Below, one piece after another: positions 1-11,890 of a stretch of 64,000 nucleotides of DNA. The DNA lies in contig CAJNOL010000984.1 in assembly GCA_905250125.1 (NCBI GenBank), positions 25,059-89,058 of the forward strand, given 5' to 3'. The DNA comes from Rotaria sordida. Its lineage: Eukaryota; Rotifera; Eurotatoria; Philodinida; Philodinidae. The position numbers and the translations under genes were made by a program. The notes beneath the pieces were generated by a model. The model did not search any database. It worked only from the letters and a program-made list of their open reading frames with translations, and was not told where the DNA came from. The first letter of the stretch is position 1, and each line of letters begins with the position of its first letter.

Positions 1-132
1 GCATAATAGATATCGTTTTCATAGTTGTGAGAGATGACTAGATCAAATGGTATGTTACTATCGTTAGTTAGCGATGAGCAAACTACAAGAAATTTAAGCA
101 TCTGAGCTTGCTAAAAGACTTCAAATCTTAGC

Positions 133-379
133 TCACGACTACCAGTTGAAAAACTTATATCTGTTGCTAATGTGTCTGTTTTTTTTTTATTAAATACATG
201 ATGGATCATGGCATGAACGTTAAGATATTACTATTGATACAATAGCAATATGTAATGAAGAACCCAAATGGTTAACTTATTCTGCTGGTAGAGATAATCA
301 AACACGAATGTATATACATAAAAGTTTATCACAATCATTTAAACTTAAAATAGCCTGTGACGTGAAAGTCTTGGCATAA
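133..379 (+). pseudogene. Decayed paralogue fragment of the 20969-22303 gene
   Basis: Translation in shifting frames recovers the middle of the protein encoded on the minus strand at 20969-22303. The segments are PVEKLISVAN (versus PIEKPVSVAS), IHDGSWHE (versus IHDGSWRE), AICNEEPKWLT (versus AIRNEEPKWLT) and IHKSLSQSFKLKI (versus IHKSLPQPFKLKI). The copy is dead: a one-base slip lies in the poly-T run near 180-188, two Gln codons have become TAA (191-193 and about 218-220), and about 25 residues between WLT and the GRDN/GGDN stretch are deleted. No flanking exons of the family are seen, so it is a partial relic rather than a recently inactivated complete gene. Confidence 0.75.
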
Positions 380-689
380 AATATTCAATCATTTTTCGCC
401 CATTTAAGAGCAGATGATTAGAACCAGAAGCAGTTAGTTAGAATCAGACTTATTTGTTTTTTCCGAATATATGTTCAGATTTTCCTTCTAGGATCAGATC
501 GTTTCAAAGGGTCGAAAATAGTAACTGTACAGAATACAATTTTAGTTAATTTGGTATTTCGTCATTCAAAATGTGAAACAGTTTCAATAGCTCAGTTTGG
601 AAGAACGAAGTTTGTTCAACGAAGCGTGCTATTCTGTTTTGTATGACAGCTTTTAAAAGAGGGTTTTTCAGAAGAACGACCATATCGAC

Positions 690-3064
690 TGCCGAAAAAT
701 TTTAGATTTCGAATTTGATTATCTCATTTGAAACTCTAGAAAAAGTTATTATGAATATCCAAATGTTAGCTCATTCTGACTTATTTATAAAAAAATTGTA
801 GGGACTCCATTTCTTTGAATTTTCGAGTCATGCTCTAAAAATCGACATTTTCAAACGTGGTCGTGTTTTACAATTTTTAGTATCATGGACGAATGTATTA
901 AGAGTTACTTGGCTGAATTTTTAATATGTTGTAATCCTGCTCATGACGCATCTTTTGGTATGGTATTTCTCTTTGAAAAGTTTTATTAGGAGGTCAGTTT
1001 CCCTTCCTTAACATAGTATTATGGAATTATTTCGTGAATAATTCGAGAATGCAATCATTTAGATAGTTTGAAGTTTTACAATCCGAAAGATAGTGGTGGC
1101 TCTTATTACATTTGATGGATCATTGAGTTAGCCGCCACTGAGCACTTCTCGCTAAATAATTAACTGAAAAATTTATCGAACGAAGTTTCACTCCTTCTCT
1201 ATCGCGTTCGATATAAACCTGATTAATGCCATGTTAACTCAGTATCTATGCATCATATCTATATAGTACGTTTTTTGTTCACTTTTCTTTTGTTCCTGTA
1301 CATGTTTGTCAGACATGCTGTCTTTCCATCTCTTCTTGCAAAAATCATCAGATATATTTTATCTCTTTCTTACTTTTTCTTCTTTATATTTGTTGTTATC
1401 AGCCCATTGATATAACTTATTCCTATTCTCAGTCTAGTGATAATATAGATTTATGATTATGGAAAAAGTTCAGAATATCATGAGAAAAAATACAATCAAA
1501 AAGAGGGAAAATATGTCATCGAAATTGAGAAAACAAAAAAAACGAAAAGAAAAGAACATAAAATTAGTCTATACAGCAGCTAAAAATAAATAACGAAATA
1601 AAAAGCACCAAACCAGAACAAAATACATTTTTAGGTTTTATTTATACACATATCTCGTTCTGGTTTAATACTATTTATTCCATTAAAAGAGAATATGTTG
1701 AAAAATACCTGAATTTACAGGAAAGATAACAACAATTTATGCATCACACGAGTTCGCGATTTGATAGCAGAATAGTAGAGAGAATAAAAAAAAAAGAAAT
1801 ATAATGATGAATTATTTTCTACGCTTTCGATATCGTTCGCTTGCGTTCCGGTGCATTCTCTTTTCATCTTGCTGTAGCATACATATAGGTATCAATGATC
1901 ATAAAAGAGCAGTTACTCTACTGTTTTAGTCGACTTTTGATTTGTCTTTGCACTACTCTTATTTCAGATATATTTTTAAAATGACTGAAAGCAATCTAGA
2001 CAGTAGAACTCAGGAAACGCACAGGTTGAATAAGAAAATTTTTTCTCTTTCGTCATAGGCAATTACATTCTAACTGAAAAACTTGTTTACATGCACTGTA
2101 GTCAAACTGAAGAAGATAGTTTTATATGATATGTAAAGCGTGCTGTAGCAGATATTGAAAGATTTTGTTTTACAATTTAAGCGGAAATCTAGTAATAAAT
2201 AGTGATTTTGAGGGTGTTCACTCAGAAAACATGCAAATATAGTTGAAATCGTTGAAAAAAACAATATACTGCTTATGTGTGTTCAAAAACTTTAGGATAG
2301 AATAAATTAAGAAGCTTGATGTCTTTTATTTGAAAGCCGACATTAATTCATTGATACATGTTACATGGATCAGATTAAGGAGTCTCTAAATATATTACTC
2401 CTCATGCATATTAATAAAATTTATTGTGTTCAATAAGGCTTTCTTTGTCTTTTTATCTTCGAATCTACTCATCAGTTAGTACTATCCTTGGAATTGTGTT
2501 TGACAAGTGTGTAAGCAAATCCGAACACAACAGAGAAGGAATGAAACTTAGTTCTATAATTTCTTTAGTTATTTAGCGAGAAGTGTTCAATGGTAACCAA
2601 TTCAATGATTCATCAAATGTAATAAGAATCACGTCTGTCTTTTGGATTATAAAACTTCAAACTATCTAAATGATTGCATTCTCGAATTATTCACGAAATA
2701 ATTCAATAATACTATGTTAAGGAAGTGAAACTGACCTCCTAGTAAAACTTTTCAAAGAGAAATACCATACCAAAAGATGCGTCATGAGTAGGACTACAAT
2801 ATATTAAAAATTCAGCCTAGTAGCTCTTAATACATTCGTCCATGACACTAAAAATCGAAATGATGGAAGAGAAAAATCGCAAAATATGACCACATTTGAA
2901 AAAGTTGATTTTTAGAGCATGACTCGAAAATTCAAAGAAATGGAGTTCCTACAATTTTTTTTATAAATAAGTCAGAATGAGCTGATATTTGGGTTTTCAT
3001 AATAACTTTTTGTAGGGTTTCGAATGAGATAATCAAATTCGAAATTTAAAATTTTTCCGCAGCC
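690..3064. repeat. Large foldback (inverted repeat) element, arms about 520 bp
   Basis: Sequence 690-1212 recurs in reverse complement at about 2518-3064, diverged but readily alignable over the whole arm. Shared blocks include GACTCCATTTCTTTGAATTT, ATGACGCATCTTTTGGTATG and ACTTCTCGCTAAATAA. The roughly 1.3-kb centre has no convincing ORF. Long terminal inverted repeats around a non-coding centre suggest a foldback or non-autonomous DNA transposon. I could not define exact ends or a target-site duplication. It is not a simple segmental inversion, because the arms face each other around unrelated sequence. Confidence 0.75.
1213..2517. other. Centre of foldback element, no gene seen
   Basis: AT-rich sequence with scattered stops in all frames. 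Nothing resembling a transposase was found on either strand. Confidence 0.5.
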
Positions 3065-3745
3065 AACTTCTGTTCACGTGGGTCGATCTTCTGCCGGACT
3101 CTCTTTAAAAAAAAAAAGAAGTAAATAGAAAAAGCCTATCTATACCTTTGTTAGCCCTTCGAATTCAGTTCGAATGGCATATATCATTTGACTGCATATT
3201 TTTTCAAAAAGAAAATAGATACGTTTATGCACTATACTCGTGATACCTGCACAATGGTCCATTGGATGTGGAAAAAAATTTTTCATGCTGATCAAGAAAA
3301 AAAGTACTCTCAGAATTGTGAGAAAAAGATACATAGAAATGTTTTAGTTTCTTTTTGTGAATACAAGAACGAAAAATTTAAAAAAAAAATCACCCATTTT
3401 CTTAAACAATTTTGTGCGCTCTATCTCATGGCATATAAATTACCGAAACAAAAATTTGCTCAAACTTTGGATTGCCTGCACTTTACACAACTGAGAATCT
3501 TCTTACTTGTTAAGGTGTATTCAAATGCTCAGATATTTGCCTTAAAAGAAACCAAGGGACGTACAATGAAATTAATATTTGCAGCTGCATTCAAATGATA
3601 ATGAATTATCGCTTACGAAGATACCTAATATCAGAGTGATATTTTAACAAATGAACGTTCTTCAAAAATGCTGCTATATAAAATATGGAAACCAACCCGT
3701 CTACCTAAACCATTACGACATTGCGCCGTCTTTGTCCTGTAAGAG
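3065..3745. other. Spacer, no supported gene
   Basis: A 136-codon open frame at 3188-3598 (+) lacks recognisable motifs, uses Phe/Lys-rich low-complexity stretches and shows no splice context. I treat it as chance. Confidence 0.4.
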
Positions 3746-4054
3746 CTAGTTATAATCTGTGACTATCGATAAGTTTAGATTTGAGTGTTTCGGCGAGGTT
3801 GAAGAGAAGAATTCCACTGTCATTAACATCGTCACCCACACGCCACGATCAGCCAAACCTTCAACGCTATAAAGAATCGGATCAATGTAGAAACTATTCA
3901 ATCGCTGTATGAAGTTGGATTTTAAACCTTTCCAACAGAATCTGACATTGTGAGCTAAATCTAGGCGCCTGTTTAATGCTATTAATTTTTCTTTCCTTTT
4001 ATTGCGCTCCTTTTCATCTAACTCGTTCATTTCAGTCACACGCAAACACACCAT
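3746..4054 (-). CDS. Hypothetical small protein, possibly a frameshifted remnant
   Basis: An open frame of 102 codons reads a charged N-terminus (ELDEKERNKRKEKLIALNRR) followed by a plausible globular stretch. Toward the 3' end the neighbouring frame becomes more protein-like: it reads VGDDVNDSGILLFNLAETLK and reaches a stop at nearly the same place. This suggests a one-base frameshift near 3830-3840 in a once longer coding exon. Codon use is less A/T-biased than in the intact genes nearby. No family is recognised. It may be a remnant exon or a real short gene. Confidence 0.35.
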   Translation of the reverse strand: MVCLRVTEMNELDEKERNKRKEKLIALNRRLDLAHNVRFCWKGLKSNFIQRLNSFYIDPILYSVEGLADRGVWVTMLMTVEFFSSTSPKHSNLNLSIVTDYN

Positions 4055-5577
4055 ACTACGTTGTTTCTAATTGCTATCGTTGTTGTTGACGACAGAAAAA
4101 GGAAAGTGATCGACAATAAGTGAATGTATGCTATTCTTGAAATCATTTTAAAATTTTATGTGTCTGTTGACAACTTGTGAGTGTCTTTTACAAAGAGTTG
4201 TGCCATTGTTATGCATCAATTTTATGTTATGATTGTTTTTACTATTTTTTTAGCATTCTATATCAGTGAATTGAATTGGATTTTTTCCAACAGGACGTTT
4301 GTTCAAAAATCTATTGCACTAAGAAATATAAAAGGCACGTTTTTTTATTTAGGTTATGTCAAGTCCCGATTCGGCTGTTTCTCCTAGGGCAGATTCATCG
4401 AAGAAATAATGTTCCAAATAAAATCCGATGAACTCTATCATCCATGGGAAAAAACGGTTGAAGAACAACGGATAAAAACACGTTTTTCTCTTGAGAGAAC
4501 GCATTTTTTCTGCAAACAAATCGCGTTTCTCTCTACCCGAACTGTGTTCAGAAAAAGATCGTTTTTAGGCAAACAAAAACACGTTTCAATAGAACGCTAA
4601 AAGCGTTCCCATGAGACGTTATATTTTTCTAAGAACAATACATTCATGACAGCTGCTTTTTAAGAACTTTTTTTCATGGATAGTTTTTATTACGCTATTT
4701 CTAATTTTCGAGTTTGCCAATAGATAGAGCATCAAAAGTTGAGTCAGTAATGAATATTTCAGACTGATTTGATACCATAATGAAGCTATATATATATATA
4801 TATGTGACTTTTTGCATATTTCGGTGTTTTAAGCATTTCCTATGACAAAAAGTTCATAAAAAGAACGTCCATGAATGCATTTTTATTAGTTCTTTTTCAT
4901 CCTTTTTTCCATGAACACGTCATGAAAATCATATATCAACAACGGATTCAATTGTTGAATAATTTTCAATAGATCATGCAGTCATAGTTATTAATAAGTT
5001 GAGTCATATAAAATTTTCAGATTTTTTTGGAGGGAATCGTTCAGAAATACGTTCGAACAAAAATACTGATGCTCCGAGTACAAGCCAATGAGCTGTATTA
5101 GATGCTAAAAATCATTTCTTGATAGCACGTTCTATTATTGAGAAAAGCTTCTATGACTCATCTTAATACTAGGAATCATGACAGCACAGTATATTGGAAA
5201 TTTCTCAACAAAGAAACACGCGCTATCGATAAATCCTTTTTAGCAACTGATAGAGATCCTCGAATTTCACTTAGAACATATTTTTGGACTCTGAACTTGA
5301 TATAACTAATATTCTCTCAAGACTTGCACAAAGATTTTCTGATTGTTTCCCTTGTAGCTTTTGATTTCGAGTGATTTTTGTCTTGCTTTTGATGTGTATC
5401 ACGGTGCGGTAAAAAAACTCCTCACTTAGTAGTATATTCATCTCTTCTAATAGTGATATGAAATGAACAAACTTCTCAGTCAACTTACGCCCAATACAGT
5501 AGATAAGATTTAATTTTTTTTCCTATGAAATTCTAACTATGTTATATTTTATTCTAGATTAAAACAAATCTGGCAGA
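4055..5577. other. Intergenic region upstream of the Cys/His-finger gene
   Basis: AT-rich, with a short TA run near 4787-4803 and several repeated AAGAAC/GTTCTT and CATGAA motifs. Open frames at 4181-4600 and 5271-5483 are low-complexity or unmotivated and are not supported as genes. The promoter of the downstream gene must lie here, but no discrete element is recognised. Confidence 0.4.
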
Positions 5578-7812
5578 ATGAACACAACATTGCATGCGTC
5601 ACTACTGACAACAGAAGAAAGATCGAAATCGGTACGAGAATGTTCTTTATGCGGTTCAATTGCTAATTTTGCCTGTATCGATCATTGTAAAGCTGTTCTC
5701 TGTGCTCGATGTACTAGCAAACATCGTGCTGATGTCATTCAACAAATGCATGAACTTCTTAAACGATTGAAAATGTACCAAATGAAATTGGCTAATTCCA
5801 ATAATATATCCGATAGAAAATCGATTCAAGTATCAAATGCACTAGAACAAAATACCGATAATCCTACAGAGTAAGTATCTCAGCTTTATTGCATCTGAAA
5901 GAACAAAGATCATAATAGTTTTGATAACGAGACATACTCATAGAGAAATTCTAGTAATTTCACATTCATTTGCAATCTCTATGACTTAGAAAAGTTCAAG
6001 TCCAGGGAACTCTATGCTCATTACAGCTTCTATGAAACATTTATTTGATCATTATATAATTTATTTATTGTTTAGTTCCAACTTATCGGTCATAGCAAGA
6101 AATTCTTTGGAAACTTATTTCATTATTCTCAAGGAACATCTTGAAAAGGATCACTTACTTGATGCAAAAACACTTGCTGATTTAGATATGCATCTCAATG
6201 ATCAACTAGATCAAATCACTAAAAAGTTTCCAACCCTTACTGCTTCTCATAATTTTGATACGAACACATTTTTACTTCGTCGTTCTCGTATGAGACCACA
6301 AACAGCAAGAATAAATTTATCAAAGACAATTACTATCTCACTCAACATTCAAAAACATTTTTCACTTCCTTTTGAACGTTCCTTTTCGATGGGTCCACAT
6401 CCGATAGTTGTTTCACTGATTGATTCCTATCTAGAAACATTCTTTTGTCAAGGACGAGATAATAGTGTCATATTACTCAGCTTATTATCTATTGATGTGT
6501 ACACACGTGGTTCTGGTTTAACTTGGTCTATTCCACTTAGTCGAGTGTTAGGTAATATAAAAGATAAGATCTTTGCAGGTGTTTGGTGCTCTCAAATTGA
6601 ACGGTTAATTCTTGTTGGTCGATATTATTTTTACATATTTGATATCGATAGACAAAGAATTCGATGTGTTCGCAAATTTGGATGTGGTGCTCGTTGTAGT
6701 TCTGGCACAATGCCACCAATACCACGTCGTAATGTGACAATAAGATATCGTTGTCAATCAACTTATGATGATTGTACTGATTCTCGAAGATTTCTTGCAA
6801 GCAACCACAGTGGACTTATATTCTATGGTGAGTTTCAACAGTTTTTTCAAAAACAAAAAATGGTTTTCTCAAACCTATTTAGAATACTTATAGTTCATAT
6901 TGTGCTGAAATTCGATGTTTTGATAAAGACCTAGACTTTTACGAAACAAAGCATATCGTTTCGTTCAATATTAAACATGAATTCTTTAATAGGAAAGTTT
7001 CAAAAATTTGGAATTCTTTATTGAAATGAATTTTTTTTACTTTTTTCGGTCACAAACATCATCAAAAAATAGAAAAAAAAAACACCTTAAAATGTAATAT
7101 TGACTTTCATCATTAGAAAATATCCCACTTGCAGAAGAGATCAATGTAGACCCTTGATATACATTTGTCATTCATTTTAGCCTACAAATCTGGAGCAGAT
7201 ACATATCAATTAGAAACTCATACCTTGACCTATCCGATGGATAGCGCAGAGCAAGAACAAGAAAAACAATTGTCTACATATGATTCACACAATACATTGA
7301 ATGACAAAGAAATGAAATTAATTAATCATTTATCGATTGATGGACAATTGGCTGCTATCTGTGTATCCTATGATCATCTAGCTTTTGTTTATCGACGTTT
7401 TCCACGGATTGAAAAATCGACTACACAATTAAGACATTCATTGGAAATTGATCATTATTTTGCTTTGTACAATCATTCTCTTACAAAATTAGCTGATCAT
7501 GTTCGTCTACCTTCGTCAATTCGATGGGTGACAGCAATCGTATCTTATGGGACAGAATATAGATATCTTCTATGTGATCCTCGAAGTCAACAATTACTTC
7601 TCTATCAAGCTATGGATGGTGTTCTCAATCGTCGCTTTCATATCGGACCAGTCAATGCATGTTGTCTTACGGATGGTCGACTAGTTTTGTGGATACAAAA
7701 AGCATATGCTAGTTCACCAATTGGAAAGTTACATTTTATCAGTACTCCTCATCTAGAAAAGTATGCATTGGTATCCACATCATTTGAACTTTTGAAGAAA
7801 TCATACAAATAA
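5578..7812 (+). CDS. Three-exon protein with N-terminal B-box-like Cys/His finger
   Basis: Exons 5578-5870, 6076-6827 and 7181-7812 join in phase through GT-AG introns (GTAAGT and GTGAGT donors) to give 558 aa. The first exon carries a treble Cys/His array: C22, C25, C33, H36, C37, C42, C45 and H49, resembling a B-box zinc finger. It is followed by a helical stretch (residues about 54-72) and an acidic linker. Exons 2 and 3 encode about 460 residues with repeated beta-strand-like segments, such as VWCSQIERLILVGRYYFYIF and YLLCDPRSQQLLLYQ. These are reminiscent of the propeller-like C-termini of TRIM/NHL-type proteins, but no diagnostic repeat is visible. There is no RING. The function is unknown; by analogy with B-box proteins it could be a scaffold or regulatory factor. 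The start is the first in-frame ATG and places the finger near the N-terminus. Confidence 0.85.
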
Positions 7813-8351
7813 TATCTAGTGATTGATTCTTTTACATTACTCATATATTGAACTTGTCATTGAAAATTTTTCACTTAAATTACTTTTCTATCAGTATTTA
7901 TTTCCACTAATAATAATACAAGTTTACCTGCTTTCGAATATATTTTCGATTTCTTATTATTTTTGAAGCATATATAGATTCATCAATATATGTTTTCATT
8001 GTCAATCATTAGTATTCTTATTTCATTACATCGTACTTATCAGAATTATCTATGTACTCTTCATTTCTTTTACATAGTATTTCATGTTATTTTCAGAAAT
8101 TTCTTTTTATTTCTAGTTATTATTTATTGTGATTCACTTCAAAGTTAGGATGATCGTACTGACAATATTTGAAAAAAGTTTTACTCAATTTTACTTTGCT
8201 TGTAGAAGCTTGTCCTTTTAAACTCTGCCCAGATCGAAGCTCATTTCTCTAAAACAAAAGTGACCTACTGTCTGATGACAAAACTCAGTTTCATGGTTCT
8301 TCCTCGGTTAGGTCACTATTTTCATCTAAAAATTGCGTCAGTTCTTATTAG
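7813..8351. other. Spacer downstream of the finger gene
   Basis: AT-rich, no coding signal seen. It contains the 3' untranslated region of the upstream gene. Confidence 0.4.
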
Positions 8352-9006
8352 GTAGCAGTTACACAAAATATTGAAAGACCTAATATGATTGAATTCAATA
8401 TAGTGTCCTACTCAAGCACTTCATTAAAAAAAATCACTTCAATTCTAACATTATATTTTCTCATAATTCTTCAAAGCATTTTATTACAAAGAAATGATTG
8501 TCGTACTCAACATTTTCAAAAATACATTAATCACTCAAAAGCAGAGGTCAATGCTCTGTTCCAACGAAGAATGCTCGTAAGTATTGACATCACATAGTAA
8601 TCGCTCTATAGCTCTGTATCTTTGTAATAATAGTCTTGCAAATGATGTTAGTATTTTAAAGTAACATTTTATTCATTCAAAATTCAACACTTCTAGCTGA
8701 ATCTGTCATCATAAAACTTGTTCATTAATATCTCTTATTAGTGGAATACTCAATGAAAAAAAAGAAGCTTTACTAAGTGGTGTTGTCGAGAGAAAAAAAA
8801 ATCTTCAGATAGCAGACACACTAAAGAAGATTCGAAATGAAATTCCAAGCAAATATTCCAGTACAGTTCAATTAATCTTACAATGCTTGAAAACTTTTGA
8901 TGGACTCGTTCGGATTTATATTATAATCACATTTCGCAGGTCACTCACATTAAATATACGTATTAGAGATCTTCACATGTACGTTTTTACTTTTTCACTC
9001 AGGTAG
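8352..9006 (+). pseudogene. Coding remnant, two exon-like blocks out of phase
   Basis: Block A (8352-8576) follows an ATTAG acceptor, is open, and ends at a perfect GTAAG donor after the residues KAEVNALFQRRML. Block B (8742-9006) follows TTATTAG and reads the strongly protein-like LNEKKEALLSGVVERKKNLQ and IADTLKKIRNEIPSKYSSTV. Block A ends in phase 0, whereas block B needs a phase-2 donor, so the canonical join hits a stop at once. Either an indel has broken the gene or an exon or splice site is missed. No family is recognised. Part of block A (ILTLYFLIILQSILL) is hydrophobic and could be a membrane segment or translated intron. Confidence 0.4.
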
Positions 9007-10360
9007 ACAAAATCGACAAAAACAGAACACATGTTTTCATTCGTTACAATGTACGCTTTTTACATGTTAAAAAACTTGTATTTAAAAGAAAGTCAGTAAT
9101 ATTCCTACGCCGATGCTTACCTATAAAATTACTTTTTTTCTGCTTTCTTTTTGTTCAGTTAATAATCCGTTCAAACTTTGTGAATATTAATAATTCCTAC
9201 GCTCTTGATTACTTTTTTTTTTATTCATGCTCATTGATCCAATAATATGCAAACAGAAGATCTTTCTCTTATTCATACTAATGAACTTAATTAATCAAAT
9301 TATATGGAGTTCATGGAGCAAATGAATAATAAAATAATTCAAAGTTTCTATTTTTGTTTTGTTATAGGAAATTTTTATTTTTTAAATCTATCAAGATATA
9401 TCATGATCTACGTAGCTAGTATCGTTTTTCGGTCGAGACTGAAATTGACACAAAATAGTTGAGCTGAAGAAATGGCAATTTTTTAAAATTATGTTTCATT
9501 AATTGATGAAATTCATTGCAAATGATCTTTCGTCAATTACTATAATTATTTACTACTTAATCGTATTTTCCGTTTGTACTGGTTGTGTTCGTTTTTATTC
9601 ACTCGAATGAATTACATTCGAAAGTGGAGAGCATGGCTGAGTGTTCTCTCTAATCACAATTACATCTCCAATGTCTAAAGTATATTGCATTACAAAAACA
9701 ATTATACTGAACTATCTGCTAGTATATATGAGTTCCACACTTTAACCCAAGAATGACTGTGCTAACAAGTTTCTCTAAAAGAAATTTCTTATCTTTATAT
9801 GTTTGGACTATACGATTAAGAGAAGTAATAGGAGTATGACATTAAGATGAAAATTAAAGATTATAAATGCGGGATTGATTGAAACACTTCTGTTCATTGT
9901 GATTGGTAAGTATAACGACGGCTAATACATTCAATTAGACACTATCATTAGATTAATCTAATATACAGAATATATAAGTTTCTGTTGTTTGATTCTTAAT
10001 TAGATTAGATACTTTCTCGTCATGAAATGCATAGAATTAGTCGTTCAATAAAAGTGATCTAGTGCAGGTAACTATTACTATGAATATTGACGAAACTGAT
10101 AAAAATTGCTATGGTGTTGCAAATTCAAAACTGATTCAGATTAATAAAATATTATAAGTTCGATCACATTAAGCAATATGATTTTGTTTTCCATGAAAGT
10201 AAACCAAATTCTTTCGAAGAAGTGAACATAATTCTCGGGACAAAATTTCCCTTTCCCCAGTTCTCATGACAGATAAAACACTGTTTGGTAATATCATAAA
10301 TAGTTTTAATAAGAGTGATGAAAATCGATAATTTAATTTTACTATAAAAAAAAACTTTTT
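9007..10360. other. Intergenic spacer, nothing recognised
   Basis: AT-rich sequence on both strands without coding stretches, tandem repeats or inverted repeats that I could detect. Confidence 0.4.
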
Positions 10361-10915
10361 TTAATTTATTCTTTTCATCAAAATCGATCGTGTATTAACA
10401 TCCATCTGTTCCATAGTATATCCATGACATATTAAATAATTTGCAATTTCAATTGGATCTTTCGAACGATAAGAACTCGTATGTGTAAGTATAAATGGAC
10501 ATCCATGAAGAGCTGGAATATGTGAAGGATGTGGTTTAGTTTGTGCTGATGTTGATGACGCATGTTCAAAACTAATATGTACATACATAGGTTCATCATT
10601 TGATGATAGGTTTTTTATTGATGATGATGATGCAGAATGAACTTGTGGTAACATATATTTATCAATAATTGCTTGACGAAGATCATCATGCATAATTGTT
10701 AATATTCCACAACGATAATATGTAAGAATTGAAGAAAAAATCATTGAATCTTCATCAATAACAAATGAATTATCAGCATCACGTGAATGAAATGATGAAT
10801 TTGTTTCATTAGCAATTAATTTTGCTAGAAAACTATTTGGATATCTTTCTAATGTTTGACGATATATACCAAAAACATCTCCATTTGTTAATTTAAATTT
10901 AATTGTATCTGTCAT
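10361..10915 (-). CDS. BTB/POZ (KCTD/T1-type) domain protein
   Basis: A single-exon gene of 184 aa. The N-terminal 90 residues fit a T1-type BTB fold as in KCTD proteins and Kv channel tetramerisation domains: IKFKLTNGDVFGIYRQTLER, then SFLAKLIANE, a D-x-SFVIDED turn and SSILTYYRCGIL, followed by a helix with YMLPQ. The remaining half is Ser-rich then globular, with no channel segments. KCTD proteins typically oligomerise and act as CUL3 adaptors, so that is the likely but unproven role. It sits 88 bp downstream of the dehydrogenase gene on the same strand, with a short A-rich 5' flank. The start is the first ATG and places the fold right at the N-terminus. Confidence 0.85.
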   Translation of the reverse strand: MTDTIKFKLTNGDVFGIYRQTLERYPNSFLAKLIANETNSSFHSRDADNSFVIDEDSMIFSSILTYYRCGILTIMHDDLRQAIIDKYMLPQVHSASSSSIKNLSSNDEPMYVHISFEHASSTSAQTKPHPSHIPALHGCPFILTHTSSYRSKDPIEIANYLICHGYTMEQMDVNTRSILMKRIN

Positions 10916-11002
10916 TCATAATCTAGAAAAAAAAAACAAACAAAAACAAACAAAACAAATTAACTTTTCCTAATAGAATTATAAGACAAAAAATATGAAA
11001 TA

Positions 11003-11890
11003 TTAAGGTGGCATACGAATAGCACCATCTAAACGAATATTTTCACCATTTAAATATTTATTTTCAATAATATGTTGTGCTAATCGAGCAAAATCATCTG
11101 GTTCACCAAGTTGAGATGGAAATGTTACCATTGAAGCAAGTAATTTTTTTCCTTTTTCAGATAATGGTTCTACCATTTTTGTTTGATCAAATATACCAGG
11201 TAGAATTGTACATACACGAATACCAACACTTGCAAGATCACGTGCTATTGGAAGTGTCATACTTACTAAAGCACCACTAGCTGCTGAATAAGCAACTTGA
11301 CCTAAATATATCGGAGAGTACTTTAAAATATTATTTTCCTTAGATTATTAAATAAAATTAACCTATTTGTCCTTCATATGCAGCAATACTTGATGTATTA
11401 ATAATTATACCACGTTGTTCATTTATGTCTGGTTGATTATCAGCCATAATATGACATGCTCTTCGTAGAACATTAAAAGTTCCAACAACATTTACATTCA
11501 TTACTCGATAAAATTCTTCCATTGAATGCATACTTCGTTTCTAATGAAGACAAAAAAAAATAATATATTTGTTATTAAAGAAATAAAATATACATTTATA
11601 TTATAACATCGAAATGCAACACCAATCCCAGCACATTGTACAAGACAATTAAGTTTTGAATTTTTTTCTTTAATTTTTTTAAACATTTCTTCAACTTCAT
11701 TATCATTTGTAACATCAACAGAATGATATGTAACTAAAGATGAATCCATTGATTTAACAATATCTTCACCTTTCGATATTGGTAAATCACAAAAATGTAC
11801 ATGACTTATGCCTTGTTTTAAAAAACGATTAACACAAGCTAAACCAAGACCCGATGCACCACCGGTTATTAATGCTACCAAACCATTCAT
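11003..11890 (-). CDS. HSD17B10: HSD17B10-like mitochondrial short-chain dehydrogenase, catalytic Lys replaced
   Basis: Exons 11890-11594, 11540-11363 and 11301-11003 (minus) join in phase to 257 aa; human HSD17B10 is 261. The NAD-binding TGGASGLG motif is at residues about 10-17, followed by FCDLP and CAGIGVA, then the [13 protein letters not shown] core with the catalytic Ser (S150). The C-terminus [14 protein letters not shown]...[12 protein letters not shown] is diagnostic of this subfamily. Family members oxidise short branched 3-hydroxyacyl-CoA and steroids in mitochondria, and also form the non-catalytic SDR5C1 subunit of mitochondrial RNase P. Oddity: the active-site motif reads Y163-S-A-A-S167 rather than YxxxK, so the Lys that lowers the Tyr pKa is Ser here. 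The protein may be redox-dead yet structurally conserved. It is divergent from the WW gene, 190 bp away. Confidence 0.93.

Noticed and set aside
3188..3598. 136-codon open frame on the plus strand
   Set aside because: Rich in Lys/Phe/His from AT-rich DNA, no motif, no splice context and no agreement with neighbouring exons.
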